Assembly: GCF_050847355.1 (NCBI RefSeq)
Contig: NZ_CP193759.1
Span: forward strand, 124,001-188,000
Source: Limimaricola sp027213785
Lineage (GTDB): Bacteria; Pseudomonadota; Alphaproteobacteria; Rhodobacterales; Rhodobacteraceae
Reading direction: 5' to 3'
Length of the DNA: 64,000 bases
The translations under genes and the position numbers were made by a program. The number at the start of each line of letters is the position of its first letter. The first letter of the stretch is position 1. Positions 34,448-43,482 of this stretch are shown one piece after another. Below the pieces are notes generated by a model. That model had not been told where the DNA came from and did no database searches. It was given only the letters and a program-made list of their open reading frames with translations.

Positions 34448-34707
34448 GTCGCACCCTGTAGCAGTGGTGAAAGTTCGGGCTTCTGGAGCCGCGCGGCACG
34501 GGGCCGCGTGGCAGGGAGGCGGGGCGCTCGGCGGGCCCCGGCCCCCTTGCGCATCAGGAGCGCCGCGCGCCGGCCGACATGGGCCGTGACCACGAGGGTC
34601 GGCGGCTTCGAGAGCGCGGCGATCGTCGGGTCGACATTGTCGCGCAGGCCCATCCACATGCGGCGGGGCAGGGTGATCGTCTCGACCGAGGTGACGAGGA
34701 GTGTCAC
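34444..34707 (-). CDS. Possible small leader ORF overlapping the acyl-CoA dehydrogenase start
   Basis: An 87-codon frame from GTG 34707 whose stop codon overlaps the dehydrogenase start (ATGA). Its first two thirds show the strong GC3 preference of real genes here (MTLLVTSVETITLPRRMWMG...), while the C-terminus is Arg/Pro-rich and low in information. No domain is recognised and the ribosome-binding site is weak. It may be a translated leader, a gene remnant damaged near the adjacent IS30 copy, or chance. Confidence 0.3.
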   Translation of the reverse strand: MTLLVTSVETITLPRRMWMGLRDNVDPTIAALSKPPTLVVTAHVGRRAALLMRKGAGARRAPRLPATRPRAARLQKPELSPLLQGAT

Positions 34708-34819
34708 GCCGATCTCGTTTCAACTCAACAGAAAGCACGGAATTTAGGCGATACTTACCCGCAGACTCCGCGGTGGTCTGAAAGCACGGCGCTCGCGGCC
34801 TCTTTTGCGGAATCTAGGC

Positions 34820-35178
34820 CTAGAACACCTTGGCGGGCGACTTCCCTCCGAAGCATTTGCGGAGCGCGACATTCAGCCTGTCGCAGATCTCGCGGATATC
34901 GTGATCGGAGAGTTGACCGATGCCCGGTTCGCGGAGCGGCCCTTGGCGAGCATCGCGATTGGTGTTCGCAGCTGTGCCTTACTGCTAGGACGGGGAGGGG
35001 TCGCAGAACGACCTTTGGCATGGAGGGATCCTGAAAATGATCGCGCCGAGCCCGCAGAAAATGGTCGAGCGGTGACGCCGCAGCACCTGCGCCTCTCGTT
35101 CACGAATACTCTGGCATGGCGCCAGCGCTCGATCTTGCGGCGCTCCTCGCACGCCAGTTGCGCGCAAACACGTCCCAT
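34820..35178 (-). pseudogene. IS30-family transposase remnant with frameshifts and internal deletion
   Basis: Reading the minus strand, ATG 35178 opens MGRVCAQLACEERRKIERWR, the IS30 N-terminus. The helix-turn-helix part continues in other frames (VLRRHRSTIF, then HFQDPSMPKVV), showing at least two frameshifts. The middle, including most of the DDE core, is missing, and a C-terminal piece follows (34820-34978): ANTN, then ICDRLN, LRKCF and SPAKVF with a stop at 34820. A full gene would be about 1 kb. It is a dead element splitting the carnitine locus in two. Confidence 0.82.
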
Positions 35179-35313
35179 ACTGGAAAACTCCTGCTTGATA
35201 GGGCATTGTTTTCAAACAAGAGTCGCAGTTGGAAGTAGCGTGTGCCGCTACATGCAACCTATACGCGTAACTTTCATTATGTAATTTATCGTCTGCAAGC
35301 TACGAATTGGCGG

Positions 35314-36771
35314 TCAGTTTTCGCGCAGGATATGCTTCACCCCTTGGTAAGCGGCGAGGCCCCAAGGGCCCAGCTCCCGCCCGATGCCGCTCTGCTTGAA
35401 TCCTCCCCAGGCACTGTCCGGGTAGACCACCTGCGGGGTGTTGACCCAGACCTGTCCGGCCTCCAGCCGGTCGGCGACCGCATCCGCCCGTTCCGGGTCG
35501 CCGCTGACCACCGAGCCCACCAGCCCGAAGCGTGTGGCGTTGGCAAGAGCCACCGCCTCCTCCGTGTTGGCCACCGTCGCGGTGGCGAGTACCGGGCCGA
35601 AGAGCTCCTCGGTCCAGACCGGGTCCGCATGCGGCACGTCACGGAAGATCGTGGGAGCGATGAACCGCCCTTCGCGGTCGAGCGCGTCGCCGCCCGCAAG
35701 CACCTCGAGCTCAGCCGAGCGGGCACGCGCCAGCGTCTCGCGCAGCCGTTCGAACTGCGCTTCGGTGGTGATCGGCCCCATCTCGGTGCTGTCCTCAAAC
35801 GGCCCGCCGACCTGCAGCGCGCGAGTGCGTTCGACCAGCGCCTCGGTCAACCGGGGCGCGATGTCATGCTCCATGATCAGCCGCGAGGTGGCCGAGCAGA
35901 TCTGCCCGGCATTGAAGAAGATGCCGCCGATGATGCAATCCACCGCCCGTTCGACATCGGCGTCGTCGAGCACCACGATCGCCGACTTGCCTCCCAGTTC
36001 CAGCGACAGCGGCAGGCAGCGCGGCGCCAGCGCCGCCATCACTTGCGAGCCGATCATGTTCGATCCGGTAAAGGACACCTTGCGGAATTCCGGCGCGGCG
36101 GTCACCGCGATTCCCGCCTCGGCCCTGCCCGCCGCGATGTTGAGCACGCCCGGCGGCAGGCCCACCTCCATCGAGATATCGCCATAGACCAGCTCCGCCA
36201 GCGGCGTCGCCTCGGACAACTTCAGCACCGCCGTGCAGCCTGCCGCCAGCGCCGGGGCGATCTTCCATGCTGACGTCACCAGCGGGAAGTTCCACGGCAC
36301 GATCAGCCCGACCGGCCCCAGCGGCTCGTGCCGCACTCTCCCGCGATGCACGCCGCCCGCATGCGCGACCGGCGCGTCCTGCGCGGCATCGATGCCTTCG
36401 GCCAGACCGGCGTAGTAGTCGAAGGTCGCCGCGGCGTCGTCGAGGTCGATCTCGGCCTCGACGCGCGGCTTGCCGTTGTTGCGCATCTGCAGCTCGACCA
36501 GCGCCGCGCGCCGGGCCCGAAGTCCCTCGGCGAAGCCGCGCAGGTAGCCTGCTCGCTCCGCCGAAGTGCGCGCCTTCCAGTCGCCCCATGCCCGCGCCGC
36601 CGCCTGCGCCGCGCGGGCGATGTCGCCGACACCCGAAGCCGGGACCTCGGCGATGACCGTCTTGTCCGCCGGGTCCGTCACGACCAGCCGGCTCGCGCCG
36701 GAGGCCGCCCGCCAGCCGCCATCGACGAAGAGCGTCTTCCGCCGCTCGATCAGGTCCTGCGCCGCGTTCAT
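35314..36771 (-). CDS. Aldehyde dehydrogenase, betaine/aminoaldehyde (ALDH10-like) type
   Basis: A 485-residue NAD-dependent enzyme. The catalytic cysteine lies in FFNAGQICSATSRL, a signature of the ALDH10 group, with the glutamate in LSLELGGKSAIVV and a C-terminal WGGFKQSGIGRELG. Family members oxidise betaine aldehyde, 4-aminobutyraldehyde, 4-guanidinobutyraldehyde or 4-trimethylaminobutyraldehyde. The last gives gamma-butyrobetaine, the likely substrate of the neighbouring carnitine operon. It is the final gene of the ABC-MBL-ALDH operon and overlaps the MBL gene by 4 bp. Confidence 0.9.
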   Translation of the reverse strand: MNAAQDLIERRKTLFVDGGWRAASGASRLVVTDPADKTVIAEVPASGVGDIARAAQAAARAWGDWKARTSAERAGYLRGFAEGLRARRAALVELQMRNNGKPRVEAEIDLDDAAATFDYYAGLAEGIDAAQDAPVAHAGGVHRGRVRHEPLGPVGLIVPWNFPLVTSAWKIAPALAAGCTAVLKLSEATPLAELVYGDISMEVGLPPGVLNIAAGRAEAGIAVTAAPEFRKVSFTGSNMIGSQVMAALAPRCLPLSLELGGKSAIVVLDDADVERAVDCIIGGIFFNAGQICSATSRLIMEHDIAPRLTEALVERTRALQVGGPFEDSTEMGPITTEAQFERLRETLARARSAELEVLAGGDALDREGRFIAPTIFRDVPHADPVWTEELFGPVLATATVANTEEAVALANATRFGLVGSVVSGDPERADAVADRLEAGQVWVNTPQVVYPDSAWGGFKQSGIGRELGPWGLAAYQGVKHILREN

Positions 36772-37499
36772 CCCCGCTCCTTCGCGTCGAGCCAGGTGCG
36801 GATGATCTCGCGGTGCCGCGCACCATCGTAGCTCGGGAAATGGCCGCCATGCACGACCTGGACCGGCAGGTCGTAAAGCCGCACCATCGAGGCGTGATAA
36901 TCGGCGGCATCGGCGTGGTAGGTGTCCTCGATCAGCGGCCCGTCATAGACGATGTCGCCCGAGAACAGCGTCTGCGTTGCCGCCTCCCACAGCGCGATGC
37001 CGCCCGGCGAATGGCCCGGCGTGTGGATCACCTTGAAATGCCGGTCGCCGGTGTCGAGCACGTCACCATCCTCGAGCAGCCGGGTCGGCGCCGCACCCTT
37101 CAGCCCGTAGGTAGCCGAGCTGTAGGGTTCGGGCGGCAGTCGGGTGAATATGGCGTCGCTCACATAGGGATCGGCCAGCGTCGCACGGTTGCCTGGGCGT
37201 TCGAGGATCTCCGCCTCGGCGCGGTGCACGCAGCGCTCGGGAAACTCGTGGTGGCAGCCGATATGGTCGAAATGCGTGTGGCTCGCCACGGCGATCAGCG
37301 GCTTCTCGGTGACCAGCGGCACCCAGTCGCGCAAGCTCACCACCCCCATGCCGCTGTCGACCAGAAGGTCGCGGTCCCGGCCGCGGATGTGCCAGATGTT
37401 GCAGCGGTAGAATTCCTCGATGAAGGGCTCGGAGATCAGCGTGATGCCGTCGGCCTTGGTTTCGGTCGCGTACCATTCCTCAGGGCGGGCTCGGATCAC
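36768..37499 (-). CDS. MBL-fold metallo-hydrolase
   Basis: A 243-residue metallo-beta-lactamase-fold protein starting at GTG 37499 in a GTGA overlap with the ABC ATPase gene. The metal ligands are visible: HTHFDHIG, HTPGHSPGG, SGDIVYDG and HGGHFPSY. The di-metal site is intact, so it is probably an active hydrolase (thioesterase, lactonase or similar). Its position between an importer and an aminoaldehyde dehydrogenase suggests it processes the imported compound, but the reaction cannot be named. Confidence 0.85.
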   Translation of the reverse strand: MIRARPEEWYATETKADGITLISEPFIEEFYRCNIWHIRGRDRDLLVDSGMGVVSLRDWVPLVTEKPLIAVASHTHFDHIGCHHEFPERCVHRAEAEILERPGNRATLADPYVSDAIFTRLPPEPYSSATYGLKGAAPTRLLEDGDVLDTGDRHFKVIHTPGHSPGGIALWEAATQTLFSGDIVYDGPLIEDTYHADAADYHASMVRLYDLPVQVVHGGHFPSYDGARHREIIRTWLDAKERG

Positions 37500-38539
37500 G
37501 GGGCATCCTCCGGAAACACGGTGAGGTCGGCCGGATCGGCGGCGAGATCGATCCGCGCGCCGGACTCTGGTCGGGCCTCGGGTGCGAGATGCGCGACGAG
37601 ACGGGTGTCAGGCGCGGCCTCGGGCATGAGATGCACGCGGTAATGCGTGCCGAAGAAGGCCGCGTCCTCGATCCGCGCCGCGCCGAGCTTCCAGCGCCCC
37701 TCCCCCGCGCGCAGCGCCTCGGGCCGCAGGCAGATGGTAAGCGGCCCCTCGGGCGGTGCCCAGTCCGGCAGCGGCCCGAAGGCGGTCTCGACCCGCCCCT
37801 GCCGCCCGGTCCCGGCGATGCGGTTCATCTCGCCCATGAAGCCCGCAGCGAACAGGCTGGCGGGGCGGCGATAGACCCGGTCGGGTGGACCCTGATCCTC
37901 GATCCGCCCGGCATTCATCACCACGATCCGGTCGGCGATCGCCATCGCCTCTTCCTGGTCGTGGGTGACATGTACGAAGGTGGTGCCGAGCCGCCGCTGG
38001 ATCGCCTTCAGCTCGTCCTGCATCGCGCGGCGCAGCTTCAGGTCAAGCGCACCGAGCGGCTCGTCCAAGAGCAGCACGTCCGGCTCGACCGCCAGCGCCC
38101 GTGCCAGCGCCACCCGCTGCCGCTGGCCGCCCGACAGCTCGTGCGGCCGCTTGGCCGCCGCCCCCTCCAGCCCGACCATGCCGAGCAGCCGCTCGGCCCG
38201 GGCGTGGCGCTCGCGCCGCCCCATCCCGGCCATGCGCAGCCCGAAGCCGACATTGTCGCGCAGGCTCATGTGGGGGAACAGCGCGTAATCCTGGAACATC
38301 GTCGTGGTCGGCCGCTTGGCGGGCGGCACATGCGTCATGTCGCGCCCGCCCACCGTCACCCGCCCCTGGCTCGGCGACAGGAAGCCGCCGAGGATCGACA
38401 ACAGCGTGGTCTTGCCGCAGCCCGACGGCCCGAGCAGCACCACGTATTCGCCCGCCGCGATGTCGAGTTTGATTTCTCGCAGCGCGGTGAAGCTGCCGAA
38501 GCGGTGCGACGGGATGGAAAGGGCAATGGGGGCAGTCAC
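37496..38539 (-). CDS. ABC transporter ATP-binding protein, spermidine/putrescine (PotA-like)
   Basis: A 347-residue ATPase. The start is GTG 38539 in a GTGA overlap with the upstream permease. Walker A GPSGCGKTT, signature LSGGQRQRVALARAL, Walker B VLLLDEP and switch VTHDQEEA are intact, followed by a TOBE domain (about 270-345). It energises uptake through the two permeases encoded just upstream. The likely substrate class is polyamines, quaternary amines or guanidino compounds. Confidence 0.93.
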   Translation of the reverse strand: MTAPIALSIPSHRFGSFTALREIKLDIAAGEYVVLLGPSGCGKTTLLSILGGFLSPSQGRVTVGGRDMTHVPPAKRPTTTMFQDYALFPHMSLRDNVGFGLRMAGMGRRERHARAERLLGMVGLEGAAAKRPHELSGGQRQRVALARALAVEPDVLLLDEPLGALDLKLRRAMQDELKAIQRRLGTTFVHVTHDQEEAMAIADRIVVMNAGRIEDQGPPDRVYRRPASLFAAGFMGEMNRIAGTGRQGRVETAFGPLPDWAPPEGPLTICLRPEALRAGEGRWKLGAARIEDAAFFGTHYRVHLMPEAAPDTRLVAHLAPEARPESGARIDLAADPADLTVFPEDAP

Positions 38540-39306
38540 GTACGGCGTCTCCCGAAGACCAGAAGTTCGAGCGCGAGGACGAGCGCCACCGAGACCAGGA
38601 AGACCAGGCTGCCGATGGCGTTGGTCTCGGGCGACAGCCCCGAGCGCAGCAGGCTCCAGATCTCGACCGGCAGGGTCACGTCGAAGCGGGTGAGCAGGAA
38701 GGCAATGATGAACTCGTCCCAGCTCAGCGTCACCGACAGGAAGAAGGCGGCGAGGATCGCGGGCGCCAGCATCGGCACGGTGACGAACCAGATCACCCGC
38801 GCCTCGTTCGCGCCGAGATCGCGCGCCGCGCGCTCGGCGTTCTGCTGTTGCGCGCCCATCGATCCGTAGATGATCGCGAAGCAGAGCGGCAGGTTGATCA
38901 CAACGTGGCCAAGCCCGGCGGTGGCGAGCGACAAGGGTAGCCCAAGCCGGTTCAGCACGATCAGCAGACCCAGACCAACGATCAGGTAGCTCACCGTCAT
39001 CGGCGCGATCAGCAGCGCGCGCACCAGCCCCGAGCCCGGCAGCACGTGCCGCGCCAACCCGTAGGCCGCGAGGAAACCCAATGTGCAGGCCAGCGCTGCC
39101 GAGCCGAGTGCCACCATGAGCGAATTGGCCAGCGCCGCCATCAGGTCGCGATTCGAGAGCACCGCGCGATACCAGTGCAGCGACGGCCCGTCGAAGGGCG
39201 GCACCGGCAGCGTCCCACCCTGGAACGAGAACAGCACCAAGGCGCCGACCGGCAGGTAGATGAAGCCGAAGGCCAGCGCGACGTAAATCCACGGCAGCGC
39301 GCGCAT
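38536..39306 (-). CDS. ABC transporter permease (PotC-like)
   Basis: A 256-residue inner-membrane protein with about six transmembrane segments. ATG 39306 overlaps the upstream permease stop codon by one base (TGATG). The EAA loop that contacts the ATPase is AERAARDLGANEARVIWFVTVP. It pairs with the PotB-like permease. Confidence 0.9.
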   Translation of the reverse strand: MRALPWIYVALAFGFIYLPVGALVLFSFQGGTLPVPPFDGPSLHWYRAVLSNRDLMAALANSLMVALGSAALACTLGFLAAYGLARHVLPGSGLVRALLIAPMTVSYLIVGLGLLIVLNRLGLPLSLATAGLGHVVINLPLCFAIIYGSMGAQQQNAERAARDLGANEARVIWFVTVPMLAPAILAAFFLSVTLSWDEFIIAFLLTRFDVTLPVEIWSLLRSGLSPETNAIGSLVFLVSVALVLALELLVFGRRRT

Positions 39307-40154
39307 CACAGCCGGTCCAGCTTCAGCCAGCGCGAGCTGGTCAGGTAGGCCAGCGTCACCAGCCCCATCAGCACGATCGACAGCGCCGAGGCCATAGGGA
39401 AGTCGGCACGGCGACCGAGCTGCACCATGATCACTTGCGGCACGGTCAGCTCGTTGTTGCCGCCGAGGATCTGCGGCGTGATGTAGTCGCCGATGCAAAG
39501 CACGAAGGTGAGGAACGCCCCGACCACGATCCCCGGCAGGGTCAGCGGCAGGATCACGTGCCGGAAGGTTTGGAATGCGTTGGCGCCGAGATCCATTGCC
39601 GCGCGGCGGTAGTTCGGCGAGAGCTGCACGAGGTTGGCGTAGATCGTCAGCGTCAGCAGCATGACGAAGAAATGCACGAAGCCGGTGACCGTGGCGAAAC
39701 GGGTCGAGGCCAGCGTCAGCGGCTCGGAGATCAGCCCCAGCCCGATCAGCGCCTTGTTGATTACCCCTTCGCGCGACAGGACCAGTAGCCAAGAATAGGA
39801 GCGCACCACGTAGGAGGTCCAGAAAGGCAGGATCGCCAGCATCAGCACCAGCCGCTGACGTTTGGGCGGCACCCGGTAGGCGATGATCCACGCCAGCGGG
39901 TAGGCCAGCAGCACCGACACCACGGTGACGGTGAGGGTGATCTCCAGCGACACCACGATGGCGCGGCGCAAAAAGCTCTCGCCGAAGATTTCGGCGTAGT
40001 TGGCGAGGCTTATCCCCCAGACCAGTGTCCGCCCGTCCAGCGTGGCGAGGCTCATCGCCGCCATCACCGCGAAGGGCAGCACGAAGAAGACTGAGGTCCA
40101 GATCAGCGCCGGGGCGGCAAAGCCCCAGCCCCGGGCCGCTCCGCCGTCGCTCAC
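39306..40154 (-). CDS. ABC transporter permease (PotB-like)
   Basis: A 282-residue inner-membrane protein with about six transmembrane segments. The EAA loop is YRRAAMDLGANAFQTFRHVILP, followed by the PotB-type GDYITPQILGGNNE segment. It overlaps the binding-protein gene by 4 bp and the PotC-like gene by 1 bp. Together these form one translationally coupled importer. Confidence 0.92.
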   Translation of the reverse strand: MSDGGAARGWGFAAPALIWTSVFFVLPFAVMAAMSLATLDGRTLVWGISLANYAEIFGESFLRRAIVVSLEITLTVTVVSVLLAYPLAWIIAYRVPPKRQRLVLMLAILPFWTSYVVRSYSWLLVLSREGVINKALIGLGLISEPLTLASTRFATVTGFVHFFVMLLTLTIYANLVQLSPNYRRAAMDLGANAFQTFRHVILPLTLPGIVVGAFLTFVLCIGDYITPQILGGNNELTVPQVIMVQLGRRADFPMASALSIVLMGLVTLAYLTSSRWLKLDRL

Positions 40155-41200
40155 TGCTGCAGCATCTCCAGCCAGAGATCCTGCATCTCGATGTCAAGAT
40201 CCTCGTCGGGCGCGGGATAGAGCTGGGCACGGGCGAGGTAGTCCTGCTGCTCGTCCCAGCGCAGCACCTGTTTCTGCGCGTCGCTCAGATGGTCGCCGGC
40301 CTGCATGTTGGCGGGCATGCCCCAGAAGCAGGAGGAGGTCGCCAGCGCCGCCTGCCCTTCGGGGCTGACCACGTGCTTGACGAATTCGAGCGCGAGGTCC
40401 TTCTGTTCGCTGCCCTCGAGCACGCCGATCGACTGCGCCCAGCGGACCGCGCCTTCCTCGGGGATGGTCCAGGTCAGTTCGGGCCGCTCCTCGGCCAGCA
40501 CCGCCGTCAGCCACTCGCCGCCGCCGACCACGATGTCGACCTCGCCGGTCGCGAGCGCGGTCTGACTCGCCACGACTTCGCCGACCGAGCGCGAGGCGGC
40601 CTTCATCGCGAACAGTTCCTCGCGCAGCGCGTCGAGATCGTCCTTGGAGAGATCCGCCGTCTCCAGCCCGCGCGCGATCGCGGCGAGGCCGATCACCGGC
40701 AGGTAGTAGTCGTAGATCGCGATCCGGTCGGCGTATTCGTCGGTCCAGATGGTCGAGAGCGACTGCATGTCGGCCTCGTCCACCTTGTCGGCGTTGTAGG
40801 AGATCGTGTTGTAACCGAACTTCTCGGTGACGGCATAGGTCTTGCCGTCGCGGGTGGTGCTCTCCTCCATCACCACCTCGGGGAAGAAATCGGCAGTCGG
40901 CAGTTCCCCGGTCGGCAGCTCGGCCATCAGCCCCGCCTCCACCGCTCGCGGCACGTCGATCGCGTCGATCACCAGCACGTCCCAGTCGCCGGGACGGGAT
41001 TGCTCGAGGATCGCCAATGCGGCGCCGGTGCCTTCGTATTCTCGAAGGTTCACCTTCACGCCGTGTTCCTGCTCGAAAGGTTCGATCAGTGCCGGGTCGG
41101 TATGGTCGCACCAGACGAGAGCATTCAGCTCCTGCGCCGCGGCAAGGCCGGGCGCAAGGATCGCGGTGGTGCAGAGCATCATGAGTCTCGGGGTCGTCAT
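40151..41200 (-). CDS. ABC transporter substrate-binding protein (PotD-like)
   Basis: A 349-residue periplasmic binding protein with a signal peptide ending near LAPGLAAAQ. It shows the PotD-type N-terminal pattern (LNALVWCDHTDPALIEPFEQEHGVKV) and FGYNTISYNADKV. It is the first gene of the minus-strand importer operon and divergent from a TetR regulator. PotD-like proteins bind polyamines, and related ones bind betaines or guanidino compounds. With a carnitine operon and a ureohydrolase on either side, the ligand may be a trimethylated or guanidinylated amine. This is inference. Confidence 0.9.
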   Translation of the reverse strand: MTTPRLMMLCTTAILAPGLAAAQELNALVWCDHTDPALIEPFEQEHGVKVNLREYEGTGAALAILEQSRPGDWDVLVIDAIDVPRAVEAGLMAELPTGELPTADFFPEVVMEESTTRDGKTYAVTEKFGYNTISYNADKVDEADMQSLSTIWTDEYADRIAIYDYYLPVIGLAAIARGLETADLSKDDLDALREELFAMKAASRSVGEVVASQTALATGEVDIVVGGGEWLTAVLAEERPELTWTIPEEGAVRWAQSIGVLEGSEQKDLALEFVKHVVSPEGQAALATSSCFWGMPANMQAGDHLSDAQKQVLRWDEQQDYLARAQLYPAPDEDLDIEMQDLWLEMLQQ

Positions 41201-41260
41201 TATCGTCTCCCTGAATAGCGGCGTGTAGCGCCGGCGGGGCTCATGCCCTCTTGCGAAGAA

Positions 41261-41290
41261 AGTTGAATGGCCTCAGAATTTAAGTCAACT
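41261..41290. promoter_or_regulatory. Inverted repeat in the divergent potD-like/tetR promoter region
   Basis: AGTTGA (41261-41266) is mirrored by TCAACT (41285-41290) with an 18-bp spacer, in the only AT-rich part of the 114-bp gap. It is a candidate TetR operator controlling both directions. Confidence 0.45.
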
Positions 41291-41314
41291 CATTTTTGAT
41301 CCGGGGGAACGGCG

Positions 41315-41926
41315 ATGGCCGGGCTGCGTGAACGGCAGAAAGCGGACCGCCAGAGGCGCATCCTCGAGGCGGCAGTCGCCGCATTCCGCGAAAGCTATCG
41401 CGCCGCCCGGATCGAGGATCTCGCCGCCGCGGCCGAGGTCTCGGTCGGCACGGTCTACAACTACTACCCGACCAAGGGCGACATCCTGATGGCCGTAGTC
41501 ACGATGGAGGTTGAGGAAGTTCTGGCGCAGGGCGAGGCGCTGGTTGCCGAGCCGCCCGCCGGGGCCGCGCGGGCGCTCGGAGCCCTGATCGACGGCTATT
41601 ACGACCACAGCCTCGTTTACCTGACCAAGGAGATGTGGCGCCACGCCATGGCGATCTCGATCGAGGCAGCCGACACGCCGAACGGCCGGCACTATGCCGC
41701 GCTCGACGCAAAACTCTGCGACCAGGTGATCCGCCTGCTCGACCGGCTGCGCGCACGCGGCGAGATCGCCCCCGCTCTGCCGGTCGCCGAGTTGGGACGG
41801 ATCGTGTTCAACAACCTTAACCAGATGTTCATGGAATTCGCGAGGGACGAGGAAATGACGATCGTCATGCTGAAACGCAAGGTCGCGGCCCAAACCGCGC
41901 CGCTGGCCGGGCTGATGGCAGTATGA
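41315..41926 (+). CDS. TetR-family transcriptional regulator
   Basis: A 203-residue regulator with an N-terminal TetR helix-turn-helix (IEDLAAAAEVSVGTVYNYYPTKGDILMAVV) and a variable ligand-binding helical domain. It is divergent from the importer operon and overlaps the ureohydrolase gene by 4 bp (ATGA), so it probably controls both, in response to the imported amine. The ligand is not predictable. Confidence 0.9.
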   Translation: MAGLRERQKADRQRRILEAAVAAFRESYRAARIEDLAAAAEVSVGTVYNYYPTKGDILMAVVTMEVEEVLAQGEALVAEPPAGAARALGALIDGYYDHSLVYLTKEMWRHAMAISIEAADTPNGRHYAALDAKLCDQVIRLLDRLRARGEIAPALPVAELGRIVFNNLNQMFMEFARDEEMTIVMLKRKVAAQTAPLAGLMAV

Positions 41927-42900
41927 GCCGATTCAACCAGCCGCTCGGCGGCAACGAGATGCCGCGCTTCGGCGCGCCGGCGACGATGATGCGACTGCCG
42001 GCGCAGGCCACGGCCGAGGGGCTCGACGCCTGCTTCATCGGCATCCCGATGGATGTCGGCACCTCGAACCGGCCCGGCACGCGGCTTGGGCCGCGCCAGA
42101 TCCGCGACGAGAGCCGAATGATCCGGCCCTACAACATGGCCACCGGCTCCGCGCCCTTCGAGCACCTGCAGGTTGCCGATATCGGCGACGTGGCGATCAA
42201 CACCTTCGACCTGAAGAAGTCCTGCGACATCATTACCGCGGCCTATGGCGAGATCCTCGACCACGGCGCGATCCCGCTGACGCTGGGCGGCGATCACACC
42301 CTGACCTGGCCGATCCTGCGGGCGATGAAGGCGCGGCACGGCCCGGTGGCGCTGGTCCATGTCGACGCCCATGCCGACGTCAACGAGCACATGTTCGGCG
42401 AGAGGGTCGCGCACGGCACCCCGTTCCGCCGCGCCTGGGAGGATGGCTGCCTGCAAAACGACAAGGTCGTGCAGATCGGGCTCAGGGGATCGGGCTACGC
42501 GCCGGACGATTTCGCCTGGGGCCGCGCGCAGGGCTGGAGCGTGGTCACCGCCGAGGAGGTCCGCGGCCATTCGCTGACCGGGCTGATGGACCAAGTGCGA
42601 TCCCTCGTGGGCGACGCGCCGGTCTATCTCAGCTTCGACATCGACAGCCTGTCGCCCGGCCTCGCGCCGGGCACCGGCACGCAGGAGATGGGCGGTCTCG
42701 CGGATTGGCAGGCGCAGGAGATCGTGCGCGGCATGGCCGGGCTGGACATCGTCGGCTGCGACCTCGTCGAGGTCTCGCCGCCCTTTGACCCGTCGGGCAC
42801 CACCGCGACGCTCGGCGCCAACCTGCTCTACGAGATGCTTTGCGTCCTGCCAGGCGTGCCGCAGCAGCCGCCTGCGCCGTTGCATGGGTTCTCGCTATAG
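41923..42900 (+). CDS. Ureohydrolase, agmatinase/guanidinobutyrase-like
   Basis: A 325-residue arginase-family enzyme. Manganese ligands are in LGGDHTLTWP, VHVDAHADVNE and SFDIDSLSPG. The N-terminal NEMPRFGAPATMMRLP and the overall pattern resemble Pseudomonas guanidinobutyrase and guanidinopropionase more than E. coli agmatinase. It would release urea from agmatine, 4-guanidinobutyrate or a similar compound. Coupled to the TetR gene and facing the importer operon, it suggests that guanidino acids made by the ALDH10-like enzyme are also handled here. Confidence 0.88.
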   Translation: MSRFNQPLGGNEMPRFGAPATMMRLPAQATAEGLDACFIGIPMDVGTSNRPGTRLGPRQIRDESRMIRPYNMATGSAPFEHLQVADIGDVAINTFDLKKSCDIITAAYGEILDHGAIPLTLGGDHTLTWPILRAMKARHGPVALVHVDAHADVNEHMFGERVAHGTPFRRAWEDGCLQNDKVVQIGLRGSGYAPDDFAWGRAQGWSVVTAEEVRGHSLTGLMDQVRSLVGDAPVYLSFDIDSLSPGLAPGTGTQEMGGLADWQAQEIVRGMAGLDIVGCDLVEVSPPFDPSGTTATLGANLLYEMLCVLPGVPQQPPAPLHGFSL

Positions 42901-43482
42901 AAAGAACATGCGCGTCAGTAGAATTAGGAGTGTAGAACGCCTTGAGTTTGCGCTCCCCCGTCATTGTAGCGGGATAGACGTACACCCTGTCGGGATATCT
43001 TTCCTTCTCACACTTTAGTCCCCCAACTTTCGCCAATGAATGTTTTGGGGGCGCTTGTGCGGCTGTTGCGGATTTCCCCTTATGTCGGCCCCACCGGGGA
43101 TGGCTTCGGTCTTTCTGCGCAGTCCATCAAGTTGGAACTGCGATGGCCCTGGACTTCGCAGAGACCGGCCCCCGATTGCGCCGTGCCAGCTGACCCCAGC
43201 CGAACAGGCAGGTTTTCCGCCAGGATCGCGGAGTACATCGTGGGCGGCTCAACGCCATGCGTTCGCAGCTAAAAGCAGGATGACCTTCAGTGCCGACGCT
43301 GCTGATCGTAGCTTTGCGGGTTCTGATGAAGGTTAGGTCTCTGCCGCCTGTAGTCTCCATTCCGACTGGAGCGGACGGTCATTCGTGTCTTCGCAAACCC
43401 CTTAGGGCATTGTCACGGACCCCTGTTCCCTACTACTGAACAAGGCCCAAACAGATCCCCTGCGTCTCCGATCGGCCCGTTT
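42901..43482. other. Non-coding stretch between ureohydrolase gene and the repeat-bounded block
   Basis: About 580 bp of mixed composition. No open frame here has convincing codon bias, ribosome-binding site or family match, and no strong terminator with U-run was identified. It may contain decayed insertion sequence material. Confidence 0.4.

Noticed and set aside
31949..34747. 930-codon plus-strand open frame opposite the ligase and acyl-CoA dehydrogenase genes
   Set aside because: It is a shadow of two certain minus-strand genes; amino acid composition is unnatural and no family motif occurs.
37496..39292. ATPase of about 600 residues fused to an N-terminal extension
   Set aside because: The extra N-terminal part is the out-of-frame shadow of the PotC-like permease; GTG 38539 in a GTGA overlap is the natural start.
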